A DNA stretch of 64,000 nt from Streptomyces nojiriensis (GTDB lineage Bacteria; Actinomycetota; Actinomycetes; Streptomycetales; Streptomycetaceae), in NCBI RefSeq assembly GCF_017639205.1, contig NZ_CP071139.1, forward strand, positions 5,951,501 through 6,015,500. The letters are read 5' to 3'. Below are positions 48,258 through 57,179 of the stretch, in pieces. The notes under the pieces were generated by a model. That model was not told the DNA's origin, did not search any database, and was given only the letters and a program-made list of their open reading frames with translations. Positions within the stretch are counted from its first letter, which is position 1, and each line of letters opens with the position of its first letter. A program made the translations under genes and the position numbers.

Positions 48258-51200
48258 ATGACCACCGGTAGTCGCCAGGACCGTGAACCGGCGGCGCAGC
48301 AGCCGCCCCAGCCGCCCCAGCCACAGCGATTCGTCATCAGCTTCGCGGGATTCAACCGCCCCTGGGCGGTGTGGATCGCGCACCGCCTGGAGGAGCACGG
48401 CCACCGCGTCGCCCTCCAGCGCTGGGACCCGCAGAACAGTCCCGGCATCGACCAGGCCCTGGACGACCTGGCCCGCTCGGGCAGCCGGGTCCTCCTCGTC
48501 CTCAGCGAGCGCTACTTCTCCGCCGGCACCCACACCGACGAGCAGTGGAACACCGCCCTGCGCGCCGTCACCGACCGCCACCCCGACCGGTTCGCGGCGG
48601 TCTGCCTCACCGACGCCCCGCTGCCCAGCGCCGTCGCCGTGCTGGAGAAGACCGACCTGTGGGGCCTGGACGCGTACGAGGCCGAGTACCGCGTGCTGCG
48701 CCGCCTGGAGCTGCCCACCGACCGGATCGGCACCGAGACCGGCCGCCGCGGGCCGCGCTTCCCCAACGACCCGCCGGAGATCTGGGGCCGCGTCCCGCGC
48801 CGCAACCCGCGCTTCACCGGCCGCAACGACGTCATCGGCAACCTGCGCGAGGCACTGACCGACGCCCCGCCCGGCGCGTCCACCGTCACCCTCCTCGGGC
48901 TCTCCGGCGTCGGCAAGACCCAGGTCGCCACCGAGTACGCCTACCGCTTCGCCTCCGAGTACGACATCGTGTGGTGGGTCCCCGCCGAGGACCGGCCCAC
49001 CCTGCGCGAACGCCTCGCCGACCTGGCCCCCGCGCTCGGGCTGCCGCGCGGCGCCGGCAGCTACGGCGAGCAGATCCGGGCCGTACTCGAAGCGCTGCGG
49101 CGCGGGAACCCGTACGGCCGCTGGCTGATGGTCTTCGACGGCTGCGACAACCCGGACGACCTGATCGACCTGCTGCCCTCCGGCGCGGGCGACGTGATCA
49201 TCACCTCGCGCAACCGCGAGTGGGCCGCCCGGCACACCAGCCTCGTCGAGGTCCCGCTCTACGCCCGCCCCGAGTCGATCACCTTCATCCGCCGCCGGGC
49301 CCTGCGCCTGACCGCCGACGAGGCCGACCAGCTCGCCGAGGCCCTGGAGGACTACCCGCTCGCCCTCGACCAGACCGCCGGCTGGCTCGCCGACTCCCCG
49401 CTGCCGGTCGGCGACTACCTCGTCCTGCTCCAGCACCGGATGGACTCGCGCGAGGCCGTCACGGTCTCCGAGGACTACCCCCTGCCCTTCCCCACCGCCC
49501 TCGCCATACTGCTCAACAACGTCCGGGAGAACTTCCCCGACGCCCTCGCCCTGCTCCGGCTGTTCGTCTTCTTCGCCCCCGGCCCGGTGCCGCTGCGCCT
49601 GCTGCGCGAATTCCCCGCCGACGACGTGCCCGAACAGCTCGCCGGGCTGATCAACGACCAGATCCGGTGGAACGCCGCCCTCAACAAACTCGTCCAGTTC
49701 TCCGTCGTCCGGCTGGAGTACTCCGACCTGGCCGTGGAGGAAGGCGGCAGCGGGCTGGAAACCGTACAGCTGCACCGCATGGTCCACGGCATCGTCCGCG
49801 AGGACCTCTCCGAGGCGGAGGCCGAGCCCCTGGCCCGCGCCGTACGCCAGGTACTAGCCGCCGCCGACCCGGGCCGGCCCTCGGACTCCCGCCTGTGGCC
49901 CCGGTACGCCGAACTCATCCCGCACCTGGCCACCTCCGGCGTGCTCACCAGCAGCAACCCGCGCATCCAGAACTTCCTGCTGCACTGCCTGCGCTACCTG
50001 ATCCTCGCCGGGGAGTACCGCACCTGCCTGCGCCTGTCCGAGGAGACCGACCTGATCTGGCGGGCCCTGCTCGGCGAGGACCACCCCAAGGTCCGCGAAC
50101 TCAGCTACCAGTACGGCGAAGCCCTGCGCAACCTCGGCCTGTTCCGGCGCGCCGAGACCCTCACCCGCGCCCGCGCCGACCGGCTCGCCGGGGAACGCGG
50201 CGACCGCGACCTGGAAACCCTGCGCGCCACCAGCTCGTACGGCGGGGTCCTGCTGTGCATCGCCCGCTTCGAACCGGCCCGGGAGATCTTCGAGCACTGC
50301 CTGGCCACCTACCGCGAACTGCTCGGCGAGGACGACTCCACCACCCTCGCCGCCCAGAACAACCTGGCCGCCACCTACCGCCTCCTCGGCCGCTACCAGG
50401 ACGCCTACGACCTCGACCTGGACACCCTGCGCCGCCGCGAACGGGTCCTGCGGACCCACCACATCTCCACCCTGTCCTCCGGGATCGCCTGCGCCATGGG
50501 ACTGCGGCTGATGGGCCGCTACCACGAGGCCCAGACCCGGCAGGAACAGGGCGTGAAGATCAACACCCAGGTGCTGGGCCTGGAACACCCCCAGACCCTG
50601 CGCGCCGAGCACAACCTCGGGATGTGCCTGCGCCGCTCCGGCGACATCCCCGGCGCGGGCCTGCGGCTGCGGACCGTGTGGGAGCGGGCCACCCGGGTCT
50701 TCGGGGTCGACTACCCGTGGACCCTGATGGTCGCCTCCGACTACGCCACCTACCTCAGGGAGTACGGGGACATCGGCGAGGCCCGCCGGATCTCCGAGGA
50801 CGTGGTCCGCGGCTACCAGTCCCAGCTCGGCCTCGCCCACCCGTACAGCATCGGCACGGTCGGCAACCTCGGCCTCGTGCTCCGGGCCCAGGGGGAGCGC
50901 GCGGCGGCCCTCTCGCTGGCGGAGCAGGCGCTGGTCGGCATGCGGGGCGCACTCGGCGACCGGCACCCCTGGACGCTGGGCTGCGCCCTGAACGCCACCG
51001 GGCACCGCAACATCACCGGGCGGCTGGAGGACGCGCTGGACCTGAGCCGGGACACGCTGCGCACGGCGGAGCGGGTCCTGGGCCCGGACCACCCGATGGC
51101 CCTGAGCGCCCAGATCGCCCTGGCCGCGGACCTCCGGTCGGTACGGGAGTACGAGGAGGCGGCGAAACACGAGGACGCCGGCATCAAGGGCCTCACCCGC

Positions 51201-51281
51201 ACCCTGGGGGCCCAGCACGTCCACACGATCTCGGCGAAGCAACAGACCAGACCGTACTGGGACTTCGAGCCACAGCCGTAG
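48258..51281 (+). CDS. fxsT: FxsT-like TIR/NB-ARC/TPR protein
   Basis: 1007 residues. Residues 20-140 are a TIR-like domain (FVISFAGFNRPWAVWIAHRL, VLLVLSERYFSAGTHTDEQW). NB-ARC follows with Walker A LLGLSGVGKTQVATEYAYRF near 214 and Walker B WLMVFDGCDNPDDLIDLLPS near 290. From about 540 to the end are TPRs of the repeated type with ALG-like helices (AQNNLAATYRLLGRYQDAYD; AEHNLGMCLRRSGDIPGAGL). This is the STAND-type sensor of the FxSxx system, likely activated by a signal on its repeats and acting through TIR. ATG 48258 follows AGGGAG. Confidence 0.88.
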   Translation: MTTGSRQDREPAAQQPPQPPQPQRFVISFAGFNRPWAVWIAHRLEEHGHRVALQRWDPQNSPGIDQALDDLARSGSRVLLVLSERYFSAGTHTDEQWNTALRAVTDRHPDRFAAVCLTDAPLPSAVAVLEKTDLWGLDAYEAEYRVLRRLELPTDRIGTETGRRGPRFPNDPPEIWGRVPRRNPRFTGRNDVIGNLREALTDAPPGASTVTLLGLSGVGKTQVATEYAYRFASEYDIVWWVPAEDRPTLRERLADLAPALGLPRGAGSYGEQIRAVLEALRRGNPYGRWLMVFDGCDNPDDLIDLLPSGAGDVIITSRNREWAARHTSLVEVPLYARPESITFIRRRALRLTADEADQLAEALEDYPLALDQTAGWLADSPLPVGDYLVLLQHRMDSREAVTVSEDYPLPFPTALAILLNNVRENFPDALALLRLFVFFAPGPVPLRLLREFPADDVPEQLAGLINDQIRWNAALNKLVQFSVVRLEYSDLAVEEGGSGLETVQLHRMVHGIVREDLSEAEAEPLARAVRQVLAAADPGRPSDSRLWPRYAELIPHLATSGVLTSSNPRIQNFLLHCLRYLILAGEYRTCLRLSEETDLIWRALLGEDHPKVRELSYQYGEALRNLGLFRRAETLTRARADRLAGERGDRDLETLRATSSYGGVLLCIARFEPAREIFEHCLATYRELLGEDDSTTLAAQNNLAATYRLLGRYQDAYDLDLDTLRRRERVLRTHHISTLSSGIACAMGLRLMGRYHEAQTRQEQGVKINTQVLGLEHPQTLRAEHNLGMCLRRSGDIPGAGLRLRTVWERATRVFGVDYPWTLMVASDYATYLREYGDIGEARRISEDVVRGYQSQLGLAHPYSIGTVGNLGLVLRAQGERAAALSLAEQALVGMRGALGDRHPWTLGCALNATGHRNITGRLEDALDLSRDTLRTAERVLGPDHPMALSAQIALAADLRSVREYEEAAKHEDAGIKGLTRTLGAQHVHTISAKQQTRPYWDFEPQP

Positions 51282-51964
51282 GGAGGGGCGGTACGGGGCC
51301 TACGTGTGCGGGGCCTTCACCCCCTCGGCCCCACCGCTCCGGGGCGGCGGCTGCCCACCCGCCTCCCTCGGCGGCGGGGCGGGGCAGCGATGGCCTGCCG
51401 GGCGGGGTCGGGCGGTGGCGAGGTCCGGCCCGGCCGGGCTGTCCCGCGAGGGTGGGGCGTGGGTGCGGGAGCCGCTCGGGCGGCATCAAGGAGGCGGATG
51501 GGGGCTTCCCGTCAGTCTCATCGTCTCTCCGGGGCGGGCCGATCCCTCAAGGGCGCTCCTTCGTCGCGTCACTGCGTGATGGCCTCCGGCCACCCTTGAC
51601 CGACCGTCCCGCCCCGGAAAGTCGAAGACTGCCGGGAAGCCCCCGAAGGAACGGGCCGGGCGACAAGAGCCCCCCGGGGACATCGGCGATGCGCGGGCGG
51701 ATGCCCGAGGGGCGGGTCCCGAGGCGGGGCCCATCCGCATCGGATCCCGGGTCTGGCGCGGCCGAAGCTCCGTCACACGGCGGCCGGATGGACCTGGCGG
51801 CCTGTCAGGCGGCCTGGACGCGCCAGATCGCTACGCGCTCCTCGACGACGGCGGCGCACGGCCGTCCGGTCTCGTGCACGGGTTGTGGAGCCTGGCGCGC
51901 CAAGCGGGTCGCGGAGCTGACGTTCAGGTGCGGCCCACCCCTCTCGCGGCGCTGCACGCCGCCC
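51282..51964. other. 683 bases without a supported gene
   Basis: A GC-rich stretch in which every long frame has biased, low-complexity content. A plus-strand frame around 51815-51970 (RYALLDDGGARPSGLVHGLW and SLARQAGRG) looks like a fragment of a former protein but I cannot name it. The stretch looks like decayed coding DNA. Confidence 0.5.
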
Positions 51965-52440
51965 TCACGCCTGACCGGCGTCCTCTTCGGTCGCCTCGAC
52001 GGCTACGGCGGAGCCCCGGGCCAGGGCGCCGGCGCGGGCGGCCGCGGGCGTGATCCGCACGGCCTGCTCGGCGGTGCCTTCCTCCACCGGATCGGCGCTG
52101 ACCGGCAAGCGGAAGTGGATCGGGGCGACCAGAGTTCTGATCAGCTCGACCGGATCGGTGTCGGCCGGGAGTCCGCCCCGTTCGACGGCGCGCGCGATGA
52201 CGGGCTCGGCCCGCCGGAACCGGTCGGCGAAGATCCGCCGCCTCGCCTCGCCTTGGCGACTTCCGGCAGTCGGCCGGCGTCGGAGAACATCGCGGTCTGC
52301 ACCGCCCTGCCCACAGGGTCGGTCATGCTCTGCACGAGCGCCCGCGCGTGGGCTTGCAGGTCGGTCCAGGCGTCCCACTGGCCGACTGTCGTCGGCAGCC
52401 CCGGGAGGTGCCGCAGCCGCCGCGTTCCACGCCTGCTCCT
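51965..52440 (-). pseudogene. TetR-family regulator remnant, frameshifted and lacking its HTH
   Basis: The C-terminal part reads RRRIFADRFRRAEPVIARAV, ERGGLPADTDPVELIRTLVA and PIHFRLPVS, a TetR_C_16-like ligand domain. Its preceding part (ALVQSMTDPVGRAVQTAMFS, DAGRLPEVAKARR) is in another frame; the two join near 52250, where a run of GGCGAGGC repeats is out of phase. No HTH is found upstream. It is a decayed regulator. Confidence 0.65.
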
Positions 52441-52578
52441 GACCTGACCCGTACGGCGCCGGGCCGCCGGAACGCCGCCGCCACCCGCGACCGCGGAACC
52501 CGCGTCGTCGTTCACCGCGAGGAAGCCGCCCCCACGCGCGTGAGCAGTACCTCGACCCCGGACAGGAGCCCCACCCCC

Positions 52579-53043
52579 GTGACCCGCACACCCGACGCCG
52601 TCACCCTCGCTTCCCTCGACACCCACCGCCTGATCGTCACCCTCCCGAACCAGGGCCCCGCCGACGTCCGCTCCAACCTCCCGCGCGCCACCGCCGCCGC
52701 CATGCTGCGCCGCCTCGCCGACGAGCTCGACACCGAACAGCTCCTCCCCGCCCCGCCCGGGGAAGCCTTCGCCACCCTCACCCAGCAGCTCACCCGCCGC
52801 CACCGCCCGGCCGAAGCCGCCCGACTCGCCGCCGACGCCCTCGCCCACCACACCCGCGAGCTCGCCGACATGCTCACCGCCGCCCTCGACCGAGGCGACC
52901 CCACCGAAGCCCCGTCGGCCGGCCGGCACCTGATCTCGTTGCTCCGCAGCCACGCCGCCACTCTCGGCAGCCCACCCCGGACCCCCAACGACAACGTGCT
53001 CCACCTCGCCGCCGCCCGCCTCACCCGCCGCACGCAGCGATGA
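52579..53043 (+). CDS. Hypothetical protein with helical C-terminus
   Basis: 154 residues, starting VTRTPDAVTLASLDTHRLIV, with helix-rich units RATAAAMLRRLADELDTEQL and EAARLAADALAHHTRELADM. GTG 52579 follows AGGAG; GTG 52540 is an alternative. I recognise no function. It is the only intact-looking frame in the decayed stretch and has normal codon bias, though its neighbours argue for caution. Confidence 0.5.
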   Translation: MTRTPDAVTLASLDTHRLIVTLPNQGPADVRSNLPRATAAAMLRRLADELDTEQLLPAPPGEAFATLTQQLTRRHRPAEAARLAADALAHHTRELADMLTAALDRGDPTEAPSAGRHLISLLRSHAATLGSPPRTPNDNVLHLAAARLTRRTQR

Positions 53044-53065
53044 GCGACGACACCACCGGGGTTGG

Positions 53066-53320
53066 TCATTCGGCCGGCTCGACGTTGCCTACCGCGGTGG
53101 TGAACTCGCGACCCGAGGCGGCTCGGATGTAGGCCAGTTCCATCCAGTGCGGGTGGACGGAGTCCGACACGTCCTCGTTGATCACGGCCATCAGCAGTCC
53201 TTCGGCGCCGGACGCGACATCGCGTACACGGCGGCGGCCCGTGCAGGGTTTCCTGTTCGCCGAGTCGGCGCGGGCAGTGCGTGATCTGCCAGGGGTGGTC
53301 CGGCTTGGGGCGTTCGACAT
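53066..53320 (-). CDS. Small hypothetical protein
   Basis: 84 residues. The C-terminal 55 (RVRDVASGAEGLLMAVINED, HWMELAYIRAASGREFTTAV) look like a small conserved domain of Streptomyces hypotheticals; the first 28 are Ser/Arg/Thr-rich and may not be translated or may result from decay. The start is therefore uncertain. Confidence 0.4.
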   Translation of the reverse strand: MSNAPSRTTPGRSRTARADSANRKPCTGRRRVRDVASGAEGLLMAVINEDVSDSVHPHWMELAYIRAASGREFTTAVGNVEPAE

Positions 53321-53422
53321 GCTGAGTCACGAGCCCTCCCATCTGTCGGTGTGCGGGCAGACAGATGGTGTTCCGCTACGAGTGCCGCAAGGGATGCAGG
53401 CTGTATCCCTGCCAGGGGTTGC

Positions 53423-54239
53423 TCAGATCGCTCCGATCCACTCGGCGTAGGACGTCAGTGAGCTGGCGGCAGCCCGCTTGAGGCGGCGGATCTTCCCGAT
53501 GTCCTCTCGGGCCCACGGGTGCTCGCGCACATGTTGCGCCGCGTGCATGCGGGCTTCCTTGAGGCAGTCGAAGGCTCTGTCGGGCTCCCGTACGAGCTGA
53601 CCGACCCGGTGCGCGCGGGCGGCAAGGAAGGTCTCAGCCCATACGTAAGCGACGCAGGCCGTCAGGTCAGGGTCATTGGAGTGGCCGGCCGCCCACCGCA
53701 TCACGTCGATCAGCCGGGCCGAGAGATCGTGAGCGCCGAATTTCTAGGCCACGGCATCAACGGTCCGCGCTGCCGCCACGACGAGGCGCGCGGCTTCCTC
53801 TCTCTGGCTGCCGGCGGCCGAGTGCAGGTACGCCAGCGCGTCTCCGAGAAGTTTGGGGCCCTGCGCCGCGATCAGGCCGTACTGGGCTGCGAGGCGAAAG
53901 CCGACAGCCGACAGCAATAGAGATGTCGTTCCGCAACTGGCCCAGTGGCCTGCCGGCTGCGTCCGGCATGAACTCGTATCCGGCGATCGCCGCAGAGATC
54001 GCCGGGAGTGCGGCGTGCACGCGGCGGCCGGTACCGATGTAGGCCGGATCGAGGCGGGATGCGTCCACGCCGAGAGCTGCGGCGATCGCTTCCAGCGTGG
54101 ACGGGCCGGGTGAACGGACGCCTCGTTCACAGCCTTTGATCATCGGGACTGAGACGTGGGCTTCGCGAGCGAGGTCGGCTTGTGCCATGCGTCGAGCTCG
54201 CCGCCGAGCGGCGATGCGCTGCCCGATGTGTTCGGCCAT
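53423..54239 (-). pseudogene. XRE-family regulator with TPR-like domain, frameshift and nonsense
   Basis: The N-terminus (MAEHIGQRIAARRRARRMAQ, REAHVSVPMIKGCERGVRSP) is a clear HTH. After GRPLGQLRNDIS (around 53935) the frame shifts; in the new frame SLLLSAVGFRLAAQYGLIAA and LAYLHSAAGSQREEAARLVV continue. A TAG at 53744-53746 sits between AARTVDAVA and KFGAHDLSARLIDVMRWAAG, where homologues have an uninterrupted sequence; the frame is the same on both sides. It ends at 53423 (SYAEWIGAI). One frameshift and one stop make it inactive. Confidence 0.7.
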
Positions 54240-54293
54240 GGCCGGACGGTACCGTGCGGAGCAGTGGGCGTCCCGCGAACGGGCACCCGTTCC

Positions 54294-54935
54294 CTACTGA
54301 CCGACGATGTCCGGCAGTTCGGTGAGGGAGTCGATCGACCAGTCTGCGGCGGCCCGGACCTCGGGGGCGTCCGCCCACCAGTGGCCCCAGGGGCCGCGCC
54401 GGATGTGGGCCGTGCGCAGTCCTGCGGCTCGCGCGGGGTGGACGTCGTTGGCCGGGTGGTCACCCACGTACAGGGTTTCGGCGGCGGGGCTGCCGGACAC
54501 CGCCAGCACCTGTTCGAAGAAGGCGCGCGCCGGCTTGGACACGCCCCACTCGCCCGAGGTGACGACGAGGTCTGCAGGGAGGTCGAGCGCGCGCAGCAGG
54601 TCACCGGCCCGGGGGCTCTGGTTGCCCGCGACGATCACCCGTAGTCCGGTGGCCCGGAGTGCTGTCAGGGCCGGACGGACGTCCTCGTACAGGTCCCTCT
54701 CGTCGAGCCGTTCGCCGAGCCCCGCGGCGTCCCGGGCGGCGTATTCGGCGGCGATGTCGATGCCCGGGCGCAGGAGTCGGATCGCGTCCGCGTTGTCCCG
54801 GCCGTCCACGACCACGGCACCCACCAGCGCGGAGAGGGTGTGCCTGGGTACGCCGAGCCAGTCCGCCCATGCGGCCCAGTAGCGGTCGTCTCGGGTGAGG
54901 GTCTCACCGATGTCCAGAACGACGGTCCGAATCAC
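54294..54935 (-). CDS. HAD-family hydrolase
   Basis: 213 residues of a haloacid dehalogenase-fold phosphatase. Motif I is VVLDIGETLTRDDRYW (nucleophile Asp8, with G in place of the usual second Asp), motif II LRVIVAGNQSPRAGDLLRAL, motif III Lys in WGVSKPARAFFEQVLA, and motif IV YVGDHPANDVHPARAAGL. The DxGxT motif I departs from the usual DxDxT, so phosphatase chemistry may be altered. GTG 54935 is used. The substrate is unknown. Confidence 0.85.
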   Translation of the reverse strand: MIRTVVLDIGETLTRDDRYWAAWADWLGVPRHTLSALVGAVVVDGRDNADAIRLLRPGIDIAAEYAARDAAGLGERLDERDLYEDVRPALTALRATGLRVIVAGNQSPRAGDLLRALDLPADLVVTSGEWGVSKPARAFFEQVLAVSGSPAAETLYVGDHPANDVHPARAAGLRTAHIRRGPWGHWWADAPEVRAAADWSIDSLTELPDIVGQ

Positions 54936-55001
54936 TCGGCCAGCCTACGGGCGTCGTGGTGGGGTTGCTCCCGTCCGGTGCACGGGAACAACCCTCAAGG
55001 G

Positions 55002-55622
55002 CTACAGGCCGGGGATCCCGATGAGGTTGGGGCCGTCGTCGATCGTCCTGGCCTGGCTCCCCTTGGCCCGGTCGCGTTCCGCGGGCGTGACGCACTGGGT
55101 GTCGCCCTCCCACTTCTCGCGCCAGACGTAGCCCTGCTTGCACGTGCTCGGTCCGTAGACGCCGCCGCCGGGCTGGCGGTTGGGGTTGGCGTCGTGGACG
55201 CGCTGGCGTTCCTCCGGGGTGACGCACAGGGTGTCGCCGTCGTAGCTGTCCCGCCAGACGTAGCCCTGCTTGCACGTGCTCGGTCCGTAGACGCCGCCGC
55301 CGGGCTGGCGGTTGGGGTTGGCGTCGTGGACGCGCTGGCGTTCCCCCGGAGTGACGCACAGGGTGTCGCCGTCGTAGCTGTCCCGCCAGACGTAGCCGGG
55401 TTTACACGTGTTCGGCCCGTACGCACCCCCGCCGGGCTGGCGGTTGGGGTTGCTGTCTTCGGTGCGGACGCCGACCGTGGCACGGGGTGGGTGGCCGATC
55501 GCCGCCGATGCAGGCAGCGCGACGGCTCCGGAGATGAAGGCGACCGAGGCGACGGGTATGACGAAGCGCGCGATGCGGCGCTTCGGTCGGGTGGCGGCCG
55601 GGGTGTGGACGTCGTAGGACAT
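55002..55622 (-). CDS. Secreted protein with three 44-residue Cys repeats
   Basis: 206 residues. The N-terminal export signal is FVIPVASVAFISGAVALPAS with cleavage near ASA. Residues 58-189 are three tandem 44-residue units, each NPNRQPGGGVYGPSTCKQGY and VWRDSYDGDTLCVTPEERQR then VHDA, with two Cys per unit. The GYVWR-x-GD-x-CVTP motif recurs in actinobacterial secreted proteins. It is probably surface-associated or released; function unknown. ATG 55622 follows GGAG. Confidence 0.75.
   Translation of the reverse strand: MSYDVHTPAATRPKRRIARFVIPVASVAFISGAVALPASAAIGHPPRATVGVRTEDSNPNRQPGGGAYGPNTCKPGYVWRDSYDGDTLCVTPGERQRVHDANPNRQPGGGVYGPSTCKQGYVWRDSYDGDTLCVTPEERQRVHDANPNRQPGGGVYGPSTCKQGYVWREKWEGDTQCVTPAERDRAKGSQARTIDDGPNLIGIPGL
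55056..55451. repeat. Three tandem 132-bp repeats inside the secreted protein gene
   Basis: Copies are at 55320-55451, 55188-55319 and 55056-55187. The first two and much of the third are nearly identical in DNA, so the expansion is recent or maintained by conversion. Confidence 0.85.
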
Positions 55623-55779
55623 GGTGGGCTCCTCGAAGGTGTGGACCGACTGGGTCGGTGGCCCCGCGGTCAGCGCCGCGGGGTCACACCTCCAGTACGC
55701 CCGCCGGCGCCCGTCCCGGTCATGTCCCGCAAGCCCGTGACTTGACAGGACGGCGCACCCGGGGTGCCCCCGGCTCTTG

Positions 55780-56154
55780 TTACTTGAGCTGGATGCTGGC
55801 TCCGAAAATGTTGCCGACCTCCGCGCATTCCTTGACGTCATCGCGGCTGAAGTAAGGGGTGCTGGCGGTGCCGGTCAGTCCCTTCGCGGTCGAAGTGCAG
55901 TACCACTTGCGCGGCCCCTTGTACGCCACCTTCCAAACCTCGCTCTTTCCTGCCGCCATGTTTCCGGAGCATTGTGTTGCGATGTCCGTGTGGACGCAGA
56001 TGTTCGCGATGGTCGCCGAGAAATTGCTGAGGCGGAAGGCCGCGACCGGAGCCGCCTGACTCGCAGGTGCGGTCACGACCATTCCCGCACTGACGGCTGC
56101 CACCATCCCGGCGACGGTGGCCAGCTTGGTGGTCCGCTTCATGGTTCGAGACAT
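55780..56154 (-). CDS. Small secreted hypothetical protein
   Basis: 124 residues. The signal peptide is MKRTTKLATVAGMVAAVSAG then MVVTAPASQA. The mature part has four Cys (NICVHTDIATQCSGNMAAGK, KWYCTSTAKG, VKECAEVG), consistent with two disulfides. I recognise no family. ATG 56154 has GGAGGAA upstream. It is a separate unit from the repeat protein, as no operon link is visible. Confidence 0.7.
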   Translation of the reverse strand: MSRTMKRTTKLATVAGMVAAVSAGMVVTAPASQAAPVAAFRLSNFSATIANICVHTDIATQCSGNMAAGKSEVWKVAYKGPRKWYCTSTAKGLTGTASTPYFSRDDVKECAEVGNIFGASIQLK

Positions 56155-56317
56155 CGTTTCCTCCGGTGGTGGTATTTCCGTGCCGCAATGGATGGCCGAG
56201 AAGGGTGCGTGCAATTCCCGTCGCCGCCTTATATCGGCGCAATTCGCGATCGCCCGATACGCCCGTCTGCAATGGCGGCGGTTCCGCATTCAACTTTCCG
56301 TGTCCCGGATCGGTGAT

Positions 56318-56941
56318 TCACGGCTGCCGTGCGAGCTCCCCGCGCTCCCGGCGGGCCGCGTCCGCCTCCTCGCGCATCCTGTCGAGTCGCTCCTCCAGCT
56401 GGGCGACCCGCTCGCGGTAGCGCTCCAGCTCGGCCCGCACGAACTGCACGTCGGCCACCTGCTGCGCGGACGCCTGGCGGATCTCGTCCGCCTCCACCTC
56501 GAACCGGTGCCTGGCCACGTCCAGTTGGGCGATGGCCATGTCCGCGGCCTCCTCCGCCAGCGCGGTGCGCCCTTCGGCGTCCAGGGCCCGCTGGGCCGCG
56601 GCCTCGGTCACCGCCCTGATGCGCTCCTCGGCCGCGGCCGAGTCCGTGATGATCGCGAGCTCCTCGATGTAGCCCGGCAGGTCCGTGGACAGCTGGGAGA
56701 TGAGCGCCACGAGGTCGGCGCGGGCGCCGGATCCGTCCTTGCCCGTCTTCTTGACCTCGGCCGCCCGGCGTTTCTCGTCCTTGCGCTGCTGCCGCTTGGC
56801 TCGGAACCTGCGGAACGCCCCCAGCGCGTTGTGATCCGGGTGGGCGCAGTACGCGGGCTCGGGGTTGCCGGGCGTCGGCGCCTCGGGGTGGTTGGTGCAC
56901 TCCGGGTAGGCGCAGAGGGGAAGCGTCTCGACCGTCATCAT
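56318..56941 (-). CDS. Coiled-coil protein with N-terminal Cys/His motif
   Basis: 207 residues. A zinc-finger-like N-terminus (LCAYPECTNHPEAP, YCAHPDHNALGAFRRFRAKR) is followed by a long helix (QFVRAELERYRERVAQLEER, DRMREEADAARRERGELA). Similar proteins occur in Streptomyces chromosomes and plasmids, with KfrA-like DNA binding suggested for some, but this one is unproven. The start is at ATG 56941 or the next ATG (56938). Confidence 0.6.
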   Translation of the reverse strand: MMTVETLPLCAYPECTNHPEAPTPGNPEPAYCAHPDHNALGAFRRFRAKRQQRKDEKRRAAEVKKTGKDGSGARADLVALISQLSTDLPGYIEELAIITDSAAAEERIRAVTEAAAQRALDAEGRTALAEEAADMAIAQLDVARHRFEVEADEIRQASAQQVADVQFVRAELERYRERVAQLEERLDRMREEADAARRERGELARQP

Positions 56942-57120
56942 CCTGCTTTCTCATGAGATTTCGGGTTCGTCGGAGACAACCGGTAGCGGATGCGGCGCGC
57001 GCCGTCCGGTCGGACTCGGTGATGTACGAACACGCTAGAGGCGGCAGGGGACTTGTGGGCGTCCCAAGAGGGGGGCGTCATGAATCGGTAAGATCATCGG
57101 CCGCCCGGGGCCACGACAGC

Positions 57121-57157
57121 CGGAAGGCCCGGCCCCCGTGAGGGGCCGGGCCTTCCG
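57121..57157 (-). terminator. Terminator of kgd
   Basis: Sixteen-base perfect arms (57121-57136, 57142-57157) around a 5-base loop, 22 bases beyond the kgd stop. Confidence 0.8.
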
Positions 57158-57179
57158 TACTGCCGGGATCGGGGCGGGG

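Noticed and set aside
48371..52447. 1358-codon + strand frame overlapping fxsT
   Set aside because: It is the wrong frame of fxsT (Pro/Arg/Ala only) and continues into decayed DNA.
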